Below are positions 32,465 through 40,838 of a stretch of 45,562 bases of DNA, in pieces (position 1 is the stretch's first letter; the number at the start of each line of letters is the position of its first letter). The notes beneath the pieces are model-generated. The model did no database searches. It was not told the origin of the DNA and saw nothing but the letters and a program-made list of their open reading frames with translations. Origin of the DNA: Clostridia bacterium (GTDB lineage: Bacteria > Bacillota > Clostridia > Oscillospirales > Acutalibacteraceae); assembly GCA_017517865.1 (NCBI GenBank), contig JAFWYB010000050.1:1-45562 (forward strand), written 5' to 3'. The position numbers and the translations under genes are program-made.

Positions 32465-34741
32465 ATGCTCGAAATTATCAAAAGTCCCGTTCATCTTGTG
32501 GACGGCAGAACACTTATCACAGGAACAAAAGAGGAGCAGAAGGCTCAGCTTGAAAAAATGGGTCTTTCTCCCCGTGAGGACAGAAACGGCACTATTGCCT
32601 ATTCAATTCTCAATGCGCACAACACAAAGCCCGAAGATGAGAAAATGCGAATCAAGTTTGACTCTCTCATCTCTCACGATATCACCTATGTGGGTATTAT
32701 CCAGACTGCAAGAGCAAGCGGTCTTACCGAATTTCCCATACCCTACGCACTTACCAACTGCCACAATTCGCTTTGTGCGGTAGGCGGCACCATCAACGAG
32801 GACGACCACGTTTTCGGTCTTTCTGCCGCTAAAAAATACGGAGGTATCTACGTTCCTGCAAATCAGGCGGTTATTCATCAGTATGCCCGTGAAATGATGT
32901 CAAAGTGCGGCAATATGCTCTTAGGCTCAGACAGCCACACACGCTACGGCGCACTCGGTACAATGGGTGTGGGTGAAGGCGGCCCTGAGCTTGCAAAACA
33001 GCTTCTCAATAACACATGGGACGTTAATCCTCCCGAGGTTGTGCTTGTTTATCTTGAAAATGCTCCTAAGCCGGGTGTAGGTCCCCACGATGTTGCTATC
33101 GCTCTTTGCGGCGCAGTTTTCAAGGATTCTCTTGTTACAAACAAGGTGCTTGAATTTGTTGGCCCCGGCGTAGAAAATCTTTCTATGGATTTCCGTATCG
33201 GCATTGACGTTATGACAACAGAAACCGCTTGTCTTTCCTCCATCTGGGAAACCGACAGCAAGGTTAAGGATTTCTATACAATCCACGGCAGACCCGACGA
33301 TTATAAAGAGCTCAAGCCCGAAAAGGTTGCTTATTACGATATGGCTATCAGAATTGACCTTAGCAAAATCGAAAGCATGATAGCTCTTCCCTTCCACCCC
33401 TCAAACGCATACACAATTCACGAATTACAGCAGAATCCCGACATCCTTTACGAGGTTGAAAAGGCCGCAAAGGCTCAGTTCGGCGATAAGGTTGATTTCC
33501 ACCTTCGCGACAAGGTCCGTGACGGTAAAATCTATATCGACCAGGGAGTCATCGCAGGCTGTGCGGGCGGTATGTTCGAAAATATCTGCGAGGCCGCTTC
33601 AATTCTTGACGGCAAGAGCACCGGTGACGGCTACTTCAGCCTTTCAGTTTATCCCTCAAGCGTACCCGTAAACCTTGCCCTTATAAGAAACGGTGTTCAG
33701 GCAAAGCTTCTTGAGGCAGGCGCACTTTTCAAGCCCTGCTTCTGCGGTCCCTGCTTCGGTGCAGGTGACGTACCCGCAAACAACGGTCTTTCAATCAGAC
33801 ACACAACCCGTAACTTCCCCAACAGAGAAGGCAGTAAGCCCGGTGACGGTCAGCTTGCTTCCGTTGCTCTCGTTGATGCTCGTTCTATCGCAGCTACCGC
33901 ACTCAACAAGGGGGTACTCACCGCCGCAACGGATGTTGAGATTCCCGATTACGATAAGACTTACAGCTTTGAAAAGGGTGTATATGAAAAGAGAGTATAT
34001 CAGGGCTTCGGCAAGGCCGATGAGAACTATGAGCTCAAGCTCGGTCCCAACATCACAGACTGGCCTGCTATGTACGAATTAGAGGATAACCTTCTTCTCA
34101 AGCTCGCCTGCGTAATCCACGACGATGTTACCACCACCGATGAGCTTATCCCCTCAGGTGAAACCTCATCCTACCGTTCAAATCCCCTCAAGCTTGCTGA
34201 ATTCGCTCTTTCACGCCGTGAGCCCGAATACGTTGCAAGAGCCAAGGCTGTTGCCGCTGAAGAAACAAAGCGCCGTAAAGACAATTCAAGCTCAGAGGTC
34301 CTCGAGGTGCTTGGCAAGGTAACTTTTGCTCCCGAATCAGTTGCCGGCCACACTCAGTTCGGTTCCTGCGTATTTGCAAGAAAACCCGGTGACGGCTCGG
34401 CAAGAGAGCAGGCCGCTTCCTGCCAGAAGGTGCTCGGCGGCTTTGCAAACATCTGCTACGAATTCGCAACAAAGCGTTACAGAAGCAACTGCATCAACTG
34501 GGGTATACTTCCCTTCACAATTGACAGAGAAAGAGAGTTCAACTATTCTCACGGTGATTATATTTTTGTTCCCGGCATCAAATATGCCATTATGACCGGA
34601 AAAGAAGAGATTCCGGCCAAGGTAATCACCAAAAACGGCGTTGAGGACATCACACTTTACGTAAAGGGCCTCACCGAGGAGGAAAAGCAGATCATCCTTG
34701 AAGGCTGTCTTATGAATTATTATAAAGCTCAGAATAAGTAA
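32465..34741 (+). CDS. acn: Aconitate hydratase-family protein
   Basis: 758 residues. Iron-sulfur hydratase signatures: LLGSDSHTRYGALGTMGVGEGG, the cluster cysteines in CAGGMFENIC and PCFCGPCFGAGDVPANNG, and a C-terminal swivel-like domain (INWGILPFTID, DYIFVPGI). This is the aconitase form common in Clostridia (YbhJ/AcnA-like). It isomerises citrate to isocitrate by way of aconitate. Isocitrate dehydrogenase lies 2.6 kb further on the other strand, so the two provide 2-oxoglutarate for glutamate synthesis. Cytoplasmic. Other hydro-lyases of this superfamily are a minor alternative. Confidence 0.9.
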   Translation: MLEIIKSPVHLVDGRTLITGTKEEQKAQLEKMGLSPREDRNGTIAYSILNAHNTKPEDEKMRIKFDSLISHDITYVGIIQTARASGLTEFPIPYALTNCHNSLCAVGGTINEDDHVFGLSAAKKYGGIYVPANQAVIHQYAREMMSKCGNMLLGSDSHTRYGALGTMGVGEGGPELAKQLLNNTWDVNPPEVVLVYLENAPKPGVGPHDVAIALCGAVFKDSLVTNKVLEFVGPGVENLSMDFRIGIDVMTTETACLSSIWETDSKVKDFYTIHGRPDDYKELKPEKVAYYDMAIRIDLSKIESMIALPFHPSNAYTIHELQQNPDILYEVEKAAKAQFGDKVDFHLRDKVRDGKIYIDQGVIAGCAGGMFENICEAASILDGKSTGDGYFSLSVYPSSVPVNLALIRNGVQAKLLEAGALFKPCFCGPCFGAGDVPANNGLSIRHTTRNFPNREGSKPGDGQLASVALVDARSIAATALNKGVLTAATDVEIPDYDKTYSFEKGVYEKRVYQGFGKADENYELKLGPNITDWPAMYELEDNLLLKLACVIHDDVTTTDELIPSGETSSYRSNPLKLAEFALSRREPEYVARAKAVAAEETKRRKDNSSSEVLEVLGKVTFAPESVAGHTQFGSCVFARKPGDGSAREQAASCQKVLGGFANICYEFATKRYRSNCINWGILPFTIDREREFNYSHGDYIFVPGIKYAIMTGKEEIPAKVITKNGVEDITLYVKGLTEEEKQIILEGCLMNYYKAQNK

Positions 34742-34744
34742 GAC

Positions 34745-34773
34745 AAATCCCACCCTCACGGGTGGGATTTTTA
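34745..34773 (+). terminator. aconitase terminator
   Basis: AAATCCCACCC / GGGTGGGATTT stem with a 4-nt loop, followed by TT. Confidence 0.9.
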
Positions 34774-34790
34774 GCAGTCAGTAGTCAGTA
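34774..34790. repeat. heptanucleotide tract, left border of the PadR cassette
   Basis: GCAGTCAGTAGTCAGTA, two full (CAGTAGT)-type units placed between the aconitase terminator and the next terminator. Confidence 0.6.
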
Positions 34791-34816
34791 AAAGGAGAGC
34801 AACACGCTCTCCTTTT
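34790..34816 (-). terminator. terminator of the second PadR operon
   Basis: AAAAGGAGAGC / GCTCTCCTTTT stem with loop AACAC. A nearly identical hairpin in inverted orientation stands at 37311-37338. Confidence 0.85.
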
Positions 34817-34818
34817 GA

Positions 34819-35376
34819 TTATTTTATATTCCCTTTTCCGTCACAAGTAAGATTAAGTGTTTTTTCAATCTCTTTAAGAGGAACGCCCAGCTTATATTGC
34901 TTCATTGTAAAGCTTCCCGTTGCGGTGTTGCCTGTCTTTTCACACTCCGACGATATAAGCTGCCAATCGCTGTCTTTTATGTTGTATCGGGTGCTCACAG
35001 CTGTACACTCAGCTGTTTTCCCGTCAAAGCTAAAATCCGCCGTAAGATAAACAGTCCATAAAAGATTTCCCTTGCTGTCGTAATAGGCGGCATATTTTGT
35101 TTTTGATGCCGTCTGCACCTTTGACTCCTTGCCGAAGAGCTTTTCAAAAAATTCGGTGAGAAATTTTACGATGCGTCTGAGAAAGCTGAAAATATCAGCC
35201 GAATCGGATTCCTCTTCACCGCCCAGTGATTCCCATGGGTCGGGAGAGCCATAGCCCGTTAAAATACAGGAGCCGTCTTCAAAATACAGGTTATCCTCCG
35301 CAGTAACTGCCGATGCGGCAGGCACCACAGAAAGAAGCATCAGAGCAGCAAGAAGCAGGCTGACAAGTTTTTTCAT
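34819..35376 (-). CDS. Secreted protein with amphipathic helix and beta domain
   Basis: 185 residues. Signal peptide 1-22 (SAASA-like). Residues about 62-86 are an amphipathic helix (IFSFLRRIVKFLTEFFEKLF) similar to the C-terminal tails of other secreted proteins here, but in the middle. Residues 93-185 are a beta-rich domain (YYDSKGNLLWTVYLTADFSF, GSFTMKQYKLGVPLKEI, LTCDGKGNI) that recurs in gut Firmicutes secreted proteins; I know no function. Its ATG overlaps the HAAS stop by 4 nt, making it third in the PadR operon. Confidence 0.75.
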   Translation of the reverse strand: MKKLVSLLLAALMLLSVVPAASAVTAEDNLYFEDGSCILTGYGSPDPWESLGGEEESDSADIFSFLRRIVKFLTEFFEKLFGKESKVQTASKTKYAAYYDSKGNLLWTVYLTADFSFDGKTAECTAVSTRYNIKDSDWQLISSECEKTGNTATGSFTMKQYKLGVPLKEIEKTLNLTCDGKGNIK

Positions 35377-35771
35377 ATAAAATCACCGCCCGTGACAATT
35401 TTTATCATCATTACACCCTCTTCGATATATCCGTGAGCCTCCTCGTGCACATCTATAAGGCTGAACACAACAAAGAGAGCATAAATAAGAACAGCCACGG
35501 CCACAGCGGCAAGAATATATTTTTTAATCTTAATCCTTTTGGCAATAGTCTTAGGGTCTGTGTTTTCCATAAAGCCCTTGCTTATATCCTCAGCAGAGCC
35601 GAAAACCGCCTTTATATCATTTATATCTGCTTCGGTGTTTTCTTCAAGAAAAGCCTCTATATCGTTTCTGAGACTCATTATAAAACCTTTTTTATGTTTT
35701 TCATTGCAGAGAAGCAACGCTGATATTTCAGAAAAATAACCGTTAAGCTCAGCCTTGGTAACCTTACTCAT
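35373..35771 (-). CDS. Small HAAS/DUF1700-type membrane protein
   Basis: 132 residues from the ATG at 35771 (GGAGG 11 nt upstream; an earlier ATG overlaps padR further). Residues 1-75 are the helical HAAS domain (TKAELNGYFSEISALL, SLRNDIEAFLEENTEA, DIKAVFGSAEDISKGF). About 88-110 is one membrane segment, then a 22-residue outer tail. It overlaps the PadR gene by 8 nt, exactly as the pair at 16862-18677. Role: probable membrane sensor for the PadR repressor, by family context. Confidence 0.8.
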   Translation of the reverse strand: MSKVTKAELNGYFSEISALLLCNEKHKKGFIMSLRNDIEAFLEENTEADINDIKAVFGSAEDISKGFMENTDPKTIAKRIKIKKYILAAVAVAVLIYALFVVFSLIDVHEEAHGYIEEGVMMIKIVTGGDFI

Positions 35772-36102
35772 TTTCACCGTCTCCTCCCACAATCATATCT
35801 ACGCCCCGAGAAATCCTTCTGTATTCGCTCAGAAGCTCTTTATAGTAAAGCTCACCCTTTTTTTCAAGGTGATAATATTTTCTCAGCCTTTTGTTTACTA
35901 TTTCATCCCGGTCAGAAAGATAACCGTTTTCAAGAAATCTGTAAAGCACAGGATAAAGTGTGCCTAATACAAGCTCAAAGCATCCGCCGCTTTTTTCACT
36001 TGCCGCTTTTACTATTTCATAGCCGTACATATCCTTTTCTCTGAGCACACCGAGAACAACCAGCTCAACCGTACCACGCTTGAAATTTTCTGCGTTGGAC
36101 AT
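35764..36102 (-). CDS. PadR-family transcriptional regulator
   Basis: 112 residues from the ATG at 36102. PadR winged helix: TVELVVLGVLREKDMYGYEI, FELVLGTLYPVLYRFLENGY, RKYYHLEKKGELYYKELL. It heads an operon with the HAAS protein and a secreted protein. Between its promoter and the divergent promoter lies a perfect 9-bp dyad, a likely operator. About 30-40% similar by eye to the PadR at 18330. Confidence 0.92.
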   Translation of the reverse strand: MSNAENFKRGTVELVVLGVLREKDMYGYEIVKAASEKSGGCFELVLGTLYPVLYRFLENGYLSDRDEIVNKRLRKYYHLEKKGELYYKELLSEYRRISRGVDMIVGGDGENE

Positions 36103-36129
36103 TCCTATCTTCCCTTCCTCTTTTTTATA

Positions 36130-36158
36130 ATTGTAGCACACAAAAAGCGTCAAGTCAA
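36130..36158 (-). promoter_or_regulatory. promoter of the second PadR operon
   Basis: TTGACT, 17 nt, TACAAT on the minus strand. Confidence 0.75.
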
Positions 36159-36177
36159 AGGTATTTTGTAAAATTTT

Positions 36178-36198
36178 ATATTTTGTCTCACAAAATAT
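36178..36198. promoter_or_regulatory. dyad operator candidate between divergent promoters
   Basis: ATATTTTGT-CTC-ACAAAATAT, a perfect inverted repeat with 9-bp arms. It ends 4 bp before the rightward -35, so a bound PadR dimer could control both directions. Confidence 0.6.
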
Positions 36199-36201
36199 AT
36201 G

Positions 36202-36230
36202 TTGACAAACGATATGAAGTGTGTTATGCT
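36202..36230 (+). promoter_or_regulatory. promoter of the Cys/His-tail protein gene
   Basis: TTGACA, 17 nt, TATGCT; the ATG follows at 36269 with AAGGAGG. Confidence 0.75.
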
Positions 36231-36268
36231 GATAATGTGATCTCAATATATCAAAAAGGAGGTCTGTT

Positions 36269-36847
36269 ATGACGAAACGAAGGATTATATCACTTTTTAC
36301 GGCGCTGCTGTTTGTTTTTTCATCAGCAGTCACTGCTCTTGCGGCAGAAAGTGAACTTGAAGAAAGCATCGGCTTTATTAACGGACATAAGGAAATGCTC
36401 AGCCTATACCACAGTGCTCTGTATGATAATGCAACCGCGAAGCTTTCATCGTCTGATATCAGTGACGAAGAAAAGCAGCAGCTGACTGATTATATTATCA
36501 CTCTCAGAAAGGGCCTTGAAAACTGCCTTGACGGTGAGCACAGATATCTGATTGACATTATGGACTCTGTCGGCCCTTTGGATTGCACAACCCTCGGCTT
36601 GTGCGAATACTGTGAGCACAGTGAAATCATACTCACAGGTGACGGCTACCGCGAAAGACACAGAGATTCTGACAAAGACGGTATATGTGACGACTGCAAA
36701 AGAGAAATGCCTCACATCGGCTGTGACCATTTCTGCCACAAGGAAAATTTTATAACCAAAAAGGTTCTGCTTCCCCTTTTCAGAATTATCTGGCGCTTTT
36801 TCGGCATTGAAGAATACTGCGAATGCGGTACCTATCATTTTAATTAA
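36269..36847 (+). CDS. Secreted small protein with Cys/His tail
   Basis: 192 residues. Signal peptide 1-25 (TALAA). Residues 30-90 are helical. LCEYC is followed by an EF-hand-like loop with Cys knuckle (DSDKDGICDDC, about 133-143). The tail has Cys152, Cys156-His157-Lys158, a hydrophobic helix (LFRIIWRFFGI), Cys184-x-Cys186-Gly and His190. This matches the tails of the LRR proteins at 5344 and 8823, here without any LRR, so the tail is a portable module. It is divergent from the PadR operon and 14 bp upstream of an Ig-like protein. Confidence 0.82.
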   Translation: MTKRRIISLFTALLFVFSSAVTALAAESELEESIGFINGHKEMLSLYHSALYDNATAKLSSSDISDEEKQQLTDYIITLRKGLENCLDGEHRYLIDIMDSVGPLDCTTLGLCEYCEHSEIILTGDGYRERHRDSDKDGICDDCKREMPHIGCDHFCHKENFITKKVLLPLFRIIWRFFGIEEYCECGTYHFN

Positions 36848-36861
36848 AAGGAGATTTTATT

Positions 36862-37305
36862 ATGACAGCAATTATAAGCAAAATGCTTATTTTTATTTTT
36901 ACGGTTGCATCGTTTTTTACGGTTGCTCAGCCTGAAAACGTTAAAATTACGGTGAACGAGGTCACTACCGAATCAACTGCAGTAGGCTTCACCTATGAAA
37001 ACAAAACAAAAAAAATTATGTCTGAGCTTGATTCAATGAGGCTTTACAAAAGCGTTGACGACGAATGGGAAGAGGTTGACCTCAATTATGCTATGCCCGA
37101 GGTTGCTTACCGCACCTATCAGAATCAGAAGGTAAAAGACTCGTTACCGCTTACAAGCTACGATTGGGAAAACGGTGACGGAACCCTGCACTATGTAAAA
37201 TTAACGGAAGGCGAATACCGTCTTACAATAACATATCGTATTTATGAATTTTCAAAAGGTTGGACTAAAGCCACGGCAAGCACAACATTCACGGTTGAAA
37301 GATAA
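36862..37305 (+). CDS. Secreted Ig-like domain protein (Big_14-like)
   Basis: 147 residues with a signal-like hydrophobic N-terminus (2-21). The rest is one beta-sandwich: VKITVNEVTTESTAVGFTYE, LYKSVDDEWEEVDL, YRLTITYRIYEFS, resembling the bacterial Ig-like domain seen in BlaR-neighbour and surface proteins (Big_14). RBS AAAAGGAG. Second gene of the plus-strand transcript; function unknown. Confidence 0.75.
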   Translation: MTAIISKMLIFIFTVASFFTVAQPENVKITVNEVTTESTAVGFTYENKTKKIMSELDSMRLYKSVDDEWEEVDLNYAMPEVAYRTYQNQKVKDSLPLTSYDWENGDGTLHYVKLTEGEYRLTITYRIYEFSKGWTKATASTTFTVER

Positions 37306-37310
37306 AACAT

Positions 37311-37338
37311 AAAGGAGAGCGTGAAGCTCTCCTTTTTT
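37311..37338 (+). terminator. terminator after the Ig-like gene
   Basis: AAAGGAGAGC / GCTCTCCTTT stem with loop GTGAA and TTTTTT; inverted near-copy of the hairpin at 34790-34816. Confidence 0.88.
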
Positions 37339-37369
37339 CTTACTACTTATTACTTGCTACTTACTACTT
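37339..37369. repeat. heptanucleotide tract overlapping the icd stop codon
   Basis: CTTACTA, CTTATTA, CTTGCTA, CTTACTA, CTT: period 7. The icd stop codon (37350-37352) and its last five codons lie inside the tract. Confidence 0.75.
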
Positions 37370-38564
37370 TCTCAAGCTCTGCTCTGATAGCCTTGATAAA
37401 TTCCTCAGTTGTAAGAGCGGTTGCATTGCCCTTTTCCCAGAGACCTACAAGATCCTTTGTCATCCTGCCGCTTTCGATAACGTCGAGTGAAGCCTTTTCA
37501 AGCTTGTTTGCAAAATCTATAAGAGGCTCATTGCCGTCAATTTCGCCGCGCTTACGAAGTGCGCCCGTCCACGCAAAGATTGTTGCGATGGGGTTGGTTG
37601 ATGTCTTTTCGCCCTCAAGATAGCGGTAGTAGTGACGGGTAACGGTACCGTGAGCTGCCTCGTATTCATAGTTGCCGTCGGGAGAAACGAGTACGCTTGT
37701 CATCATTGCAAGTGAACCGAAGGCAGTTGAAACCATATCGCTCATAACGTCGCCGTCATAATTTTTGCAGGCCCAGATATATCCGCCTCTTGAACGGATA
37801 ACTCTTGCAACAGCATCGTCAATAAGGGTATAGAAATATTCAATGCCGAGCTTTTCAAAATCAGCCTTATAGTTTTCGTTATAAATCTCTTCAAAAATAA
37901 GCTTGAAGGTCTGGTCGTACTTCTTTGAAATGGTGTCCTTTGTTGAGAACCATAAATCCTGCTTGGTATCGATAGCGTATTTGAAGCAGGAATGAGCAAA
38001 GGAGCGTATTGATGTATCCTTGTTATACATACCCTGAAGCACGCCGCCGCACTCAAAATCGTAAATTGTTGCTCTTTCCTCGTTACCGTCACAGTCGGTA
38101 AAAACAAGCTCTGCCTTACCCGGCTTCAGAGTACGGAACTCAGTTGACTTGTAAACGTCACCGTAAGCGTGACGTGCAATTGTGATAGGCGCCTTCCAGG
38201 TGCGTACCGTGGGAGAAATGCCGCTTACAAGAATAGGTGTTCTGAAAACTGTGCCGTCAAGGATTGCTCTGATAGTGCCGTTGGGGCTTTTCCACATTTC
38301 CTTGAGCTTGTATTCCTCAACACGCTGAGCATTGGGCGTAATTGTTGCACACTTAACACCTACGCGGTACTTCTTTACTGCCTCGCCCGCGTCAATGCTT
38401 ACCTGATCGTTTGTCTCGTCACGGTAAGGCAGACCAAGGTCATAATATTCGGTGTTGAGCTCAACATAGGGCTCAAGAAGCTCGTCCTTTATCATCTTCC
38501 AGATGATTCTTGTCATTTCGTCGCCGTCCATCTCGACGATTTTGTTCATTTTGATTTTTTCCAT
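37350..38564 (-). CDS. icd: NADP-dependent isocitrate dehydrogenase, eukaryotic-like homodimeric type
   Basis: 404 residues, beginning [20 protein letters not shown], a hallmark of type II IDH. Other blocks: [20 protein letters not shown] (isocitrate site), [20 protein letters not shown] and [17 protein letters not shown] (metal Asp), [13 protein letters not shown] (NADP site). It turns isocitrate into 2-oxoglutarate and NADPH. Follows the GDPD-family gene by 33 bp and probably shares its promoter. RBS AAGGAG. The final residues VVSSK come from a heptamer repeat that has invaded the 3' end. Confidence 0.95.
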   Translation of the reverse strand: MEKIKMNKIVEMDGDEMTRIIWKMIKDELLEPYVELNTEYYDLGLPYRDETNDQVSIDAGEAVKKYRVGVKCATITPNAQRVEEYKLKEMWKSPNGTIRAILDGTVFRTPILVSGISPTVRTWKAPITIARHAYGDVYKSTEFRTLKPGKAELVFTDCDGNEERATIYDFECGGVLQGMYNKDTSIRSFAHSCFKYAIDTKQDLWFSTKDTISKKYDQTFKLIFEEIYNENYKADFEKLGIEYFYTLIDDAVARVIRSRGGYIWACKNYDGDVMSDMVSTAFGSLAMMTSVLVSPDGNYEYEAAHGTVTRHYYRYLEGEKTSTNPIATIFAWTGALRKRGEIDGNEPLIDFANKLEKASLDVIESGRMTKDLVGLWEKGNATALTTEEFIKAIRAELEKVVSSK

Positions 38565-38597
38565 TTTATATACTCCTTAAGGTTATTTGCCGTCTTT

Positions 38598-39344
38598 TCA
38601 GTTGCTTGTCTTATGCTCAATTACAGGTCTGAGAGTACCCGGCTTGCGGGTGGTGATGTTATCCGGACCAAGGTTAAGTGCTCTTATCATATCAAACTCG
38701 GTTTTGATAGTCCAGATTGAAACAAGCAGACCTTTTTCGTGAAAGAAATCTACAAGCTCCTTGGTGCATCTCTTATGATTGATGTTAAGACCTGCCGCAC
38801 CAAGAGCCTTTACCTTATCTGCAACACTGTTGAGATAAGCCTTATCTGAGCTCTTTTTCAGCTTGATGTTGAGCCAATATGTAATATCGGGGGTCTGTTC
38901 CTTTACTGCAGGAACATCCTTTTCCTCAATACCTGTGTAAAAAATTCTGTCTTTAACGCCGTATTTTTCTGCAAGCTCGCTTATACCTCTGAGGTTTTCG
39001 GTTGTCTTGCAGTCAACGTTTACGGTAAGGGAGGGTAGCTCTGCAATAAGCTCAAAGGCCTGAGCAAGAGTTACGGTGCTGTCTGCCGCCTTATCGTGAG
39101 CAAGCACGGGTACACCCTCAGCGGTAAAATTAACGTCAAATTCTACCGTATCGGCTCCGCATTCATAGCCCTTCTTTATTGCTTCAAGTGAGTTGTCTGC
39201 CGTTCCCTCACAGCCCGTATGAGCCGTAAGAGTGAAGCCCTCGGGAAGAATTACCTTTTCATTTTTAAGCTTATTATAGCTCTTGCGAATGATAAATAAA
39301 TCTCCCACAGCTCCTAATATCATCTCAATTATTTCCTCTGTCAT
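38598..39344 (-). CDS. Glycerophosphodiester phosphodiesterase-family protein, variant active site
   Basis: 248 residues, TIM-barrel GDPD family. The usual first block HRG..PENT reads AHTGCEGTADNSLEA here: His42 is kept, Arg is Thr, Glu-Asn is Asp50-Asn51. VEFDV (Glu68, Asp70) and LAHD (His83) are intact. WLNIKLK and the C-terminal VSIWTIKTEFDMIRALNLG are typical. The two changes may alter activity or substrate. No signal peptide; one weak hydrophobic N-terminal helix. First in a transcript with icd. Confidence 0.82.
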   Translation of the reverse strand: MTEEIIEMILGAVGDLFIIRKSYNKLKNEKVILPEGFTLTAHTGCEGTADNSLEAIKKGYECGADTVEFDVNFTAEGVPVLAHDKAADSTVTLAQAFELIAELPSLTVNVDCKTTENLRGISELAEKYGVKDRIFYTGIEEKDVPAVKEQTPDITYWLNIKLKKSSDKAYLNSVADKVKALGAAGLNINHKRCTKELVDFFHEKGLLVSIWTIKTEFDMIRALNLGPDNITTRKPGTLRPVIEHKTSN

Positions 39345-39378
39345 AATGTTTTTCCCTTCTTTTTGGGTTTACCGAATT

Positions 39379-39407
39379 ATTATAGCACCACTGATTACTA
39401 CTGTCAA
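39379..39407 (-). promoter_or_regulatory. promoter of the GDPD-icd transcript
   Basis: TTGACA, 17 nt, TATAAT on the minus strand: a consensus promoter. Confidence 0.88.
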
Positions 39408-39428
39408 GAAATAAGCAACAGTAATATA

Positions 39429-39453
39429 AAAAGAGGTACTGACGTACCCCTTT
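39429..39453 (-). terminator. terminator of the GH5 gene
   Basis: AAAGGGGTAC / GTACCTCTTT stem (one G-T pair) followed by TTT on the minus strand. Confidence 0.8.
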
Positions 39454-39459
39454 CAATTA

Positions 39460-40746
39460 TTAAAGATGTGCCTGAACGTTTGCTTCGTAATGTCCTGTAT
39501 CCTGGAAGCCGGTCTGTGTATTAAGTCTTTCTGCACTCCAGGCCTCGGCAATCTGCTCGTAGGAGCCGTTATAAATATCTGCTCTCCAGAAGCCGTCCTT
39601 TGCACCGTAAAGGCACCAATCGGAGCTCCACATACCGTGGCCCGTTGCCTTGTAGGTCCAGAGCATCCAGCTGTAATCGAGCTTATTCATCGTTGAGAAG
39701 CAATTGCTCCATGTGGTCTTCTTATGGGGATAGAATTCACCTACCATAAGAGGTACGTTGGGATGAAGTGCCATTGTGAGAAGAAGGAAGAAGTTAAAGA
39801 TAAAGTCTGAATTGTTATAGAAGTGTACCTGATAAACAACGTGGTCCCAACCTCTCATAAAGGTCCAGGGAAGAGCGAAGCCCGTCCAGATAGCTTCCAT
39901 AGTGATGATATGGTCAGAGTCAACGGCACGTACTGTATCGTAAAGTCGGCTGTAAATCTTTTCGTTCTTAATTCTTCTTGTGATTTCGCTGCACTGAACG
40001 TCGCACATAGGCTCGTTAAGAAGGTCGTACATAGCAACTGCGGGGTTGCCGTTGAAGCGTGAAGCAATAGCACTCCAGAGCTCGTCTGTAAGTCTGCGGT
40101 ATTCTTCGCCCTGCTCGCTGTCTTCCATAAGCTGTGCGCCCTCAAAGGCTCTGCCTGAATGGGGTGCGTCACTCTGTGAGCCTACTGCACCGTGCATATC
40201 AAGAATAACGTAAAGCTCTCTTTCGGAGCATTCCTCAACAACCCAGTCAAGGATTGAGAAATCCCATTCGCCGTTTTCGTCAAGGATTTTTGTACCCTTA
40301 TCGTCGTAATAGAAGTTTCTGTACCAGAAGGGTACACGCACACAGTTGAAGCCCATAGCCTTGATGTTGTCAAGGTCATATTCGGTTATCCAGTTCTCAT
40401 AGAACATATTGAGAAGCTCCTGAGCCTTTTCTCTGCCGAAGCGCTCTTCAAGCTTGTCGTAAACCATTTCACCGTCATACTTATCCTCTGCAAGAACCTC
40501 TTCAGGGATATGGTCGGGATTAAGCCAATCCTCACGGACAAGCCATGCGCCTAAGTTTACGCCCTTAAGCTGAACCTGCTCGCCTTTCTGATTGACGATT
40601 TTTCTGCCCTTTGTTGTAAGAAAATCCTCAGCAGTAAAGCCTGTAACCTCATCATCGGCTGCTTCTGCGGCACTTGCAAAGGGTATTGCACTAAAAACCA
40701 TAATGAAGCAAAGAAGAAGGCTGAGCGTTCTTTTAAACATTTTCAT
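39460..40746 (-). CDS. Secreted glycoside hydrolase family 5 (cellulase/exo-glucanase-like)
   Basis: 428 residues from the ATG at 40746, 7 nt after AAAGGAG (an ATG two codons earlier is too close to the RBS). Signal peptide 1-27 (PFASA). GH5 TIM barrel: QLKGVNLGAWLVREDW, AMGFNCVRVPFWYRNF, YVILDMHGAVGSQ, acid/base in MYDLLNEPM, VVYQVHFYNN, nucleophile in LMVGEFYPH, and YSWMLWTYKATG. It resembles exo-beta-1,3-glucanase and cellulase subfamilies; substrate a beta-glucan. No carbohydrate-binding module or dockerin. Monocistronic. Confidence 0.9.
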   Translation of the reverse strand: MKMFKRTLSLLLCFIMVFSAIPFASAAEAADDEVTGFTAEDFLTTKGRKIVNQKGEQVQLKGVNLGAWLVREDWLNPDHIPEEVLAEDKYDGEMVYDKLEERFGREKAQELLNMFYENWITEYDLDNIKAMGFNCVRVPFWYRNFYYDDKGTKILDENGEWDFSILDWVVEECSERELYVILDMHGAVGSQSDAPHSGRAFEGAQLMEDSEQGEEYRRLTDELWSAIASRFNGNPAVAMYDLLNEPMCDVQCSEITRRIKNEKIYSRLYDTVRAVDSDHIITMEAIWTGFALPWTFMRGWDHVVYQVHFYNNSDFIFNFFLLLTMALHPNVPLMVGEFYPHKKTTWSNCFSTMNKLDYSWMLWTYKATGHGMWSSDWCLYGAKDGFWRADIYNGSYEQIAEAWSAERLNTQTGFQDTGHYEANVQAHL

Positions 40747-40781
40747 ATTCATTCTCCTTTAAGTTATATTTGATACATATA

Positions 40782-40809
40782 ATTATACAACTTATTCACA
40801 AAAAGTCAA
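40782..40809 (-). promoter_or_regulatory. promoter of the GH5 gene
   Basis: TTGACT, 16 nt, TATAAT on the minus strand. Confidence 0.8.
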
Positions 40810-40838
40810 TCGTATTTCTTTTTATGGTCCCTTTTTTA

